Source: JAUXLW01 sp964195005
GTDB lineage: Bacteria; Actinomycetota; Acidimicrobiia; Spongiisociales; SHLN01
Direction of reading: 5' to 3'
NCBI GenBank assembly: GCA_964195005.1
Contig: CAXMOO010000067.1
Coordinates: forward strand, 1-18,692
DNA: 18,692 nt
The position numbers and the translations under genes were made by a program. The notes under the pieces are model-generated. The model did not search any database, was not told the DNA's origin, and worked only from the letters and a program-made list of their open reading frames with translations. This document shows, piece by piece, positions 13,896 to 18,692 of this stretch; position 1 is the first letter of the stretch; each line of letters begins with the position of its first letter.

Positions 13896-15416
13896 GTGCC
13901 GGTAGTCATCGACGGCGGGCCATTGACTTTCGACGACGTCATCGCTGTCTCCCGGGGAACCGAAGTGAGGGTTGATGCCGGTGTCGCCGAGAGGATGGCG
14001 CCGGCACAGATGCTCGTTGAACGCGCTACCGCCGAAAACCAGGTTGTCTACGGAGTGACCACCGGGTTTGGTGCCCTGGCCTCCACCCGAATCGACCCGA
14101 GCCAGGCTGCCGAGCTTCAGATGGCGCTCCTGCGGAGTCATGCCGCCGGCGTCGGCCGGCCACTTCCATCGGAGCTGGTGCGGGCCATCGTCCTGCTGCG
14201 GGCCCGCACGCTAAGCCAGGGTTATTCCGGGGTCCGGCCGATCATCGTGGAGCGGCTTGTCCAACTCCTCAACGCCGACCTCTTGCCGGTGATCCCCGCC
14301 CAGGGCTCAGTGGGGGCCTCAGGGGACCTGGCGGCCTTCGCCCACATGGCTCTTCCGCTGATCGGTGAAGGCGAGGTGACCCTCGATGGCGAACCCGTTC
14401 CGGCGGCAGCGGCTCTGGCGGCGGCCGGAATCGAGCCGATCACCCTGCAACCCAAGGAAGGCCTGAGCTTGTTGAACGGGACCGAGGGAATGCTCGCGTT
14501 TGGCGTTATCGGCCTGCACCGCGCACACCGATTACTGCAAGCAGCCGACCTGGCGTGCGCCATGTCCGTGGACGCGCTGCGGGGAAGCAGCCGCCCATTT
14601 CGGCCTGAGGTTCACCAACTCCGGCCTCACCCCGGGCAGATCACGAGTGCGGCCAACATCGCCCGGCTGCTGGAAGGCTCCGAAATAGGCGCCAGCCACC
14701 ACGACGACTTCGTTCACGCAGTCCAGGACGCCTACAGCCTGCGTTGTGCCCCCCAGGTACACGGCGCCTGCCGGGATGCCGTGGCCTACGCCGCAGCCAC
14801 CTTCGAAACCGAGCTCGGCTCTGTCGTAGATAACCCGATTGTTTTTCCGGAAACCGGCGAGGTGCTCTCGGCAGGCAATTTTCATGGCCAGCCTCTGGCT
14901 CTTGCGCTCGACACCATGGCAATAGCCATGACCGGGCTGGCCAGCATCGCCGAACGCCGCATCGACCGCATGCTCGACCCCAACCACTCCGACGGCTTGC
15001 CGGCGTTCCTCTCGCCGGCCCCCGGCGTCAACAGCGGCTTGATGCTTGCTCAATACACCGCGGCTGCCCTGGTAGCCGAGAATCGGGTTCTGTCCCACCC
15101 GGCGTCCGTCGAGAGCATCCCCACCTCCGGGAGTCAAGAGGATCACGTGTCGATGGGTTGGGGGGCCGGTCGCAAGTTGTTCGACGTGCTGCTCAACACC
15201 CGCAGAGTTCTGGCCGTCGAGCTCATGTGCGCCGCCCAGGCCCTCGACTATCGCCGGCCCCTCGCGCCGGCACCGCTGGTGGCGGCAGCTTGCGATGCTT
15301 TGCGCCAGGTTTCGCCGTCCATCAATGTGGATCGAGCGATCGCCGGCGACATTGAGGCAATCTCTGACCTGGTGGCCGACGGCAGCCTCGTCGCCGCCGC
15401 CGAGGGGCTGGACTAG
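13896..15416 (+). CDS. hutH: Histidine ammonia-lyase
   Basis: Removes ammonia from L-histidine to give urocanate, the first step of histidine use. The 506-residue length is usual. The self-made MIO cofactor comes from A141-S142-G143 in GSVGASGDLAAFAHM. The catalytic tyrosine is Y52 in YGVTTGFG. Also seen are QLLRSHAAGVG-like, LNGTEGMLA, VQDAYSLRCAPQVHG, GNFHGQPLALALD and SGSQEDHVSMG motifs. The start is GTG 13896, with AAGGA nine bases upstream. Its TAG stop is the first three bases of the second 163-bp repeat, and hutU starts directly after that repeat. First gene of the hutHUI operon. The 211 bases upstream hold a weak GGCGCC-GTT-GGTGCC hairpin but no clear promoter or operator. Confidence 0.97.
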   Translation: MPVVIDGGPLTFDDVIAVSRGTEVRVDAGVAERMAPAQMLVERATAENQVVYGVTTGFGALASTRIDPSQAAELQMALLRSHAAGVGRPLPSELVRAIVLLRARTLSQGYSGVRPIIVERLVQLLNADLLPVIPAQGSVGASGDLAAFAHMALPLIGEGEVTLDGEPVPAAAALAAAGIEPITLQPKEGLSLLNGTEGMLAFGVIGLHRAHRLLQAADLACAMSVDALRGSSRPFRPEVHQLRPHPGQITSAANIARLLEGSEIGASHHDDFVHAVQDAYSLRCAPQVHGACRDAVAYAAATFETELGSVVDNPIVFPETGEVLSAGNFHGQPLALALDTMAIAMTGLASIAERRIDRMLDPNHSDGLPAFLSPAPGVNSGLMLAQYTAAALVAENRVLSHPASVESIPTSGSQEDHVSMGWGAGRKLFDVLLNTRRVLAVELMCAAQALDYRRPLAPAPLVAAACDALRQVSPSINVDRAIAGDIEAISDLVADGSLVAAAEGLD

Positions 15417-15576
15417 TGCTCTGTCCAGTAACGCTGGCGATGTTGAGGGCGAGTCAGGGGCGGCGCTGGGAAGGACGCAGGACGAAGGCGCACTTGACGT
15501 GCGTCGAGGACGAGGACGCATCCAGCGGCGTCACTGGCCGTCCTGAACGCGGCAGACGTTGCTGGGCGGGGCACTA
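15414..15576 (+). mobile_element. 163-bp MITE-like repeat, copy 2 (fills the hutH-hutU gap)
   Basis: The same length and orientation as the copy at 6667-6829, with 8 differences. The left end TAGTGCTCTGTCCAGTAACG and the right end CGTTGCTGGGCGGGGCACTA pair over 20 consecutive positions if G-U is allowed. All the non-Watson-Crick positions are T (left) against G (right), so they pair in RNA made in the operon direction and not in the reverse one. The element spans exactly from the hutH stop codon to the base before the hutU ATG. Its right end, GGGCGGGG, is the only Shine-Dalgarno-like sequence for hutU. Removing the element and one TA rebuilds a hutH-hutU junction TAATG. Confidence 0.88.
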
Positions 15577-17235
15577 ATGACTGGGCCCCGCCCGGTACGG
15601 GCGCCTCGCGGCACGGACCTGACCACCCGGGGGTGGCAGCAGGAAGCCGCCCTTCGTTGCTTGATGAACAACCTCGACCCTGAGGTGGCGGAGAACCCGG
15701 ACGAGTTAGTGGTATACGGCGGCAGGGGCAAGGCTGTCCGCTCCTGGGAGGCTTTTGATGCCATCGTCCGCACGCTGGAGGGACTGGGCAACGATGAAAC
15801 CCTCCTCGTGCAATCCGGCAAGCCGGTGGGCGTGTTTCGGACCCATGAGATGGCACCGCGAGTGCTGATCGCCAACAGCTTGCTGGTGCCGGACTGGGCC
15901 GATTGGGAAAATTTCTGGGAGCTCGAGGCTCAGGGCCTCATCATGTATGGGCAGATGACCGCCGGCTCCTGGATCTACATTGGAACCCAGGGAATTCTCC
16001 AGGGCACCTATCAGACGTTCGCTGCTCTGGCCGAACAGAAATACGGAGACACACTCAAGGGCACCATCACGCTTACAGGGGGCCTGGGGGGCATGGGTGG
16101 AGCCCAGCCGCTGGCAGTAACGATGAATGGAGGCGTCGCCATTTGCGTCGACGTCGACCCGGCCCGCATCCAGAGGCGCCTCGAGACCGGTTACCTCGAC
16201 GAGTTGGCCGACTCGCTCGACGCGGCGCTGGAGCGGGCATTGGCGGCCCGGGCCGCCGGTGAGGCCGTTTCCATTGGCGTGGTCGGAAACGCCGCCGAAG
16301 TCTTCCCGGAAATTCTTCGCCGCGGCGTCGACATCGACATCGTCACCGACCAGACGTCGGCCCACGATCCTCTCAATGGCTACGTGCCCACCGGCCACGA
16401 TCCCGCCGCGGCCGCCGAACTGCGGGCCGCGGATCCAACCGGGTACGTTAAGGCGGCACGGGAATCAATGGCAGTCCAATGTGAAGCAATGGTCGGCTTT
16501 CAAGCAGCCGGCTCCGAGGTCTTCGACTACGGGAACAACCTCCGGGGCGAAGCTCTCGCCGGCGGATACGCCGATGCCTTCTCCTATCCGGGTTTTGTGC
16601 CGGCCTATATCCGAGATCTGTTTTGCGAAGGGATGGGCCCGTTCCGGTGGGTAGCACTCTCCGGGGATCCGGCTGACATTCGCGCCACCGACCAGGCCTT
16701 GCGTGATTTGTTCCCGGAGAACCAGGGCTTGATTCGTTGGCTCGACATGGCAGAGGAACGAGTGGAATTTCAAGGGCTTCCATCGCGGATCTGCTGGCTT
16801 GGCTACGGCGAGCGCCACCAGGCCGGGCTGGCCTTCAATGAACTGGTGCGGACCGGCCGGGTGCGAGCTCCCATCGTGATTGGCCGTGATCACCTCGACT
16901 CAGGGTCGGTGGCGTCTCCATACCGGGAGACTGAAGCGATGCGCGACGGATCGGACGCCATCGCCGACTGGCCGATACTCAACGCGTTGCTCAATACAGC
17001 GTCGGGGGCGGCCTGGGTTGCGGTGCACCATGGTGGAGGCGTTGGCATGGGGAAGTCGATTCATGCCGGTGCCCAGGTTGTGGCAGAGGGAACTGAACAG
17101 TCGGCCAAGCGAGTCGAGCTGGTGCTGACCAACGACCCCGGCACCGGAGTGATGCGCCATGCCGACGCCGGGTATGACCGGGCGCTGGAGGTCGCGGACA
17201 CCCGCGGGGTTCGCATCCCTATGACGGAGTCGTGA
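15577..17235 (+). CDS. hutU: Urocanate hydratase (urocanase)
   Basis: Adds water to urocanate to give 4-imidazolone-5-propionate, using tightly bound NAD+ as an electrophile. The 552 residues match the family length of about 555. Seen: YGGRGKAVRSWEAFD near the N-terminus, the NAD-binding TLTGGLGGMGGAQPLA, DYGNNLRGEAL, YPGFVPAYIRDLFCEGMGPFRWVALSGDP, and the catalytic cysteine C406 in RICWLGYGERHQAGLAFNE, which aligns with C410 of the Pseudomonas putida enzyme. The start is ATG 15577, the base after the repeat; in-frame codons further upstream belong to the repeat. It has no ribosome binding site of its own beyond the repeat's G-rich end. The stop overlaps the hutI start as GTGA. Confidence 0.97.
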   Translation: MTGPRPVRAPRGTDLTTRGWQQEAALRCLMNNLDPEVAENPDELVVYGGRGKAVRSWEAFDAIVRTLEGLGNDETLLVQSGKPVGVFRTHEMAPRVLIANSLLVPDWADWENFWELEAQGLIMYGQMTAGSWIYIGTQGILQGTYQTFAALAEQKYGDTLKGTITLTGGLGGMGGAQPLAVTMNGGVAICVDVDPARIQRRLETGYLDELADSLDAALERALAARAAGEAVSIGVVGNAAEVFPEILRRGVDIDIVTDQTSAHDPLNGYVPTGHDPAAAAELRAADPTGYVKAARESMAVQCEAMVGFQAAGSEVFDYGNNLRGEALAGGYADAFSYPGFVPAYIRDLFCEGMGPFRWVALSGDPADIRATDQALRDLFPENQGLIRWLDMAEERVEFQGLPSRICWLGYGERHQAGLAFNELVRTGRVRAPIVIGRDHLDSGSVASPYRETEAMRDGSDAIADWPILNALLNTASGAAWVAVHHGGGVGMGKSIHAGAQVVAEGTEQSAKRVELVLTNDPGTGVMRHADAGYDRALEVADTRGVRIPMTES

Positions 17236-18443
17236 CCGACCTCGTCCTCACCGGGATCGGCCAGCTGGTCACCAACGATCCTCAGCGCGACGGGCTCCTC
17301 GGATTGGTGGACGAGGCCGCAGTAGCTATCAAGGCCGGCCGGGTGGCCTGGGTGGGTCCCGAGCGCGAGTTGTTGCGCGACCTGCGCGACCTGCCAGAGC
17401 TCGACTGTGCGGGACGGTCGGTCCTACCGGGTTTCATCGACGCCCACACCCACCTGGCGTTTGCCGGCAACCGGGCAGAAGAGTTCGCCAGGCGTCTCCG
17501 CGGCAAGACCTACGAGGAGATCCTGGCAGCCGGTGGAGGAATCCATGCCACGGTGGAAGCCACCCGGGGCACCGACAGCATGCGCCTTCTCGATTCGTCG
17601 ATTCAGCGGGCCAAACGGATGCTGGGCTATGGCACCACCACCGTGGAGATCAAGTCCGGGTACGGCCTCGAAACAGAAACCGAGATCAACCAGCTCGAAG
17701 TGGCTGCTGCCATCGATGATGAGCTGGCGATTGACGTGGTTCCTACCTTCCTGGGCGCCCACGTGATCCCCAAGGAGTTCACCGGGGACAGGGCCGGATA
17801 TATCCGCCTGGTGATTGACGAGATGCTCCCGGCTGCAGCCCCACTGGCGAAGTACTGCGACGTTTTCTGCGATGAGGGGGCATTCACGGTCGATGAGGCT
17901 CGGGAGATTCTGGCTGCAGCGTCCGAGCATGGGTTACGGGCCCGCATGCACGCCAACCAGCTTGGCCATTCGGGCGGGGCCGCCCTGGCAGCCGAGCTTG
18001 GAGCCGTCACGGCCGACCACCTGGACAACATCACCTCAGATGATGTGGCGGCGCTCAAGGCGGCAGGGACGGTGGCGGTGCTGCTGCCGACGGTGTCGCT
18101 TTCCTTGCGGCTGCCGGCCCCTCCGGCCCGTCGGCTGTGGGACGCCGGAGTGCCGGTCGCCATCGCCACCGACTGCAACCCCGGAACCTCATACGTGGAG
18201 AACATGCAACTGGTCATCGCCATCGCTTCGCTCGAGGCCTCACTGAGCCCCGAAGAGGCCGTCTGGGCCGCCACGCGAGGCGGAGCCATGGCCATCGAGG
18301 CGGAAGACAAGGGAGTGATCAAACCGGGGGCAGTTGCCGATTTCGTAGTGCTCGAAGCCGACAGCTACGTTGAAATCCCCTACCGGCCGGGGACAGATCT
18401 AGTGCGCATCGTCATCAAGAACGGAGAAGTTGTCGCCGGGTAA
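17232..18443 (+). CDS. hutI: Imidazolonepropionase
   Basis: A metal-dependent amidohydrolase that opens 4-imidazolone-5-propionate to N-formimidoyl-L-glutamate. The 403 residues are a normal length. Metal and substrate ligands are visible: H72 and H74 in DAHTHLAFAGNR, H177 in FLGAHVIPKE, H240 in RMHANQLGHSGG, and D314 in ATDCNPGTS. TVEIKSGYGL is also typical of the family. It starts with GTG in a 4-base overlap with the hutU stop, with ACGGAG just before it, so it is translationally coupled. The next pathway genes (hutG, or hutF with a formylglutamate hydrolase, or a formimidoyltransferase) are not seen in the remaining 250 bases, so formimidoglutamate must be handled by genes elsewhere. Confidence 0.97.
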   Translation: MTDLVLTGIGQLVTNDPQRDGLLGLVDEAAVAIKAGRVAWVGPERELLRDLRDLPELDCAGRSVLPGFIDAHTHLAFAGNRAEEFARRLRGKTYEEILAAGGGIHATVEATRGTDSMRLLDSSIQRAKRMLGYGTTTVEIKSGYGLETETEINQLEVAAAIDDELAIDVVPTFLGAHVIPKEFTGDRAGYIRLVIDEMLPAAAPLAKYCDVFCDEGAFTVDEAREILAAASEHGLRARMHANQLGHSGGAALAAELGAVTADHLDNITSDDVAALKAAGTVAVLLPTVSLSLRLPAPPARRLWDAGVPVAIATDCNPGTSYVENMQLVIAIASLEASLSPEEAVWAATRGGAMAIEAEDKGVIKPGAVADFVVLEADSYVEIPYRPGTDLVRIVIKNGEVVAG

Positions 18444-18527
18444 AACCGCCTAACCGCTCCTCACCAGTAGCGCTGTTCTTGAAAGACCCGCACTTCGTTT
18501 CAGTTGGTGAGTCATTCCTACCGGTAG

Positions 18528-18692
18528 ATGAAAGTCATAATCAGCGCCATCCGCCCTTTCGACACCGAGTGTCGGGGCGACCTGGCCGCACTCGACGTAC
18601 AGACGGAGGACGGCGACATATTCGCGGTCATCGTCTCAGCCGACACGGCCTTGACGCTGCTGCAGCCGTTGATGGATTCCGGCGCGGTCGTC
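18528..18692 (+). CDS. Start of an unrecognised gene (runs off the right edge)
   Basis: An open frame of 55 codons from ATG 18528 to the end of the window, reading MKVIISAIRPFDTECRGDLAALDVQTEDGDIFAVIVSADTALTLLQPLMDSGAVV. It has the codon bias of the neighbouring genes (third positions mostly G or C), and there is no stop in frame. I do not recognise the family. The predicted strand-helix pattern suggests a small alpha/beta domain. There is no Shine-Dalgarno sequence before the ATG. It begins 84 bases after hutI. A CTCACCA / TGGTGAG inverted repeat about 40 bases apart lies in that gap, without a T-run. Confidence 0.55.
   Translation, partial: MKVIISAIRPFDTECRGDLAALDVQTEDGDIFAVIVSADTALTLLQPLMDSGAVV

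Noticed and set aside
13876..13905. Nine-codon frame (MNKDLCLCR) overlapping the hutH start, as a possible hut leader peptide
   Set aside because: It has no histidine codons and no terminator or hairpin follows; it overlaps the hutH start and is probably chance.
1..18692. CRISPR array, tRNA or rRNA genes, prophage or toxin-antitoxin modules
   Set aside because: I looked through the gene-free stretches and saw no repeat-spacer pattern, no tRNA- or rRNA-like sequence and no phage or toxin gene families.

Overview
The window is about 18.7 kb of GC-rich DNA, almost certainly from an actinobacterium (Actinomycetota). It carries a WhiB-family iron-sulfur regulator of the WhiB1 type, a Ddn-like F420-dependent reductase, a DUF3107-like protein beside an Mrp ATPase, many GTG/TTG starts and several genes without a visible Shine-Dalgarno sequence. 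An uncultured lineage such as Acidimicrobiia would fit, but the sequence alone does not prove it.

Layout. (1) 1-1517: divergent inositol-catabolism genes, a truncated Gfo/Idh/MocA (IolG-like) dehydrogenase on the minus strand and iolB on the plus strand, with a small palindrome between them. (2) 1518-2534: a 337-base stretch without a gene, then a Ddn-like reductase convergent with whiB; their stop codons overlap. whiB is preceded by a perfect 24-bp palindrome that fits both the CRP and the Rex operator consensus. (3) 2702-5267: yqeY and an ATP-dependent DNA ligase (LigD ligase-domain type) on plus, convergent with ku and a DUF6941-like gene on minus. Ku and the ligase form a non-homologous end-joining pair. 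(4) 5422-6669: kynureninase, followed by the first copy of a 163-bp repeat. (5) 6838-8545: citramalate synthase (cimA, isoleucine synthesis) behind what looks like a complete transcription attenuator: promoter, leaderless 9-codon leader peptide ending Ile-Asn-Ile-Leu, hairpin, intrinsic terminator. (6) 8533-10858, minus strand: GNAT acetyltransferase, Mrp/ApbC ATPase, DUF3107-like protein and a small unknown protein; the last three are tightly packed. (7) 10949-13684: aconitase A. (8) 13896-18443: histidine-utilisation operon hutH-hutU-hutI. The second 163-bp repeat fills the whole hutH-hutU gap. (9) 18528-end: start of an unrecognised gene.

How the genes work together. HutH, HutU and HutI take histidine through urocanate and imidazolonepropionate to formimidoglutamate; the later steps are not in the window. 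With kynureninase and the inositol genes this suggests a heterotroph that uses amino acids and cyclitols, feeding the TCA cycle where aconitase acts. CimA draws on pyruvate and acetyl-CoA for isoleucine.

The most notable structures lie outside the genes. The first is a 163-bp MITE-like element with about 20-bp terminal inverted repeats, found twice (155/163 identical). Both copies sit exactly in the TA of the upstream gene's stop codon, so the element's own end rebuilds a TAG stop. The second is the putative Ile-responsive attenuator of cimA. The third is the palindrome in front of whiB.
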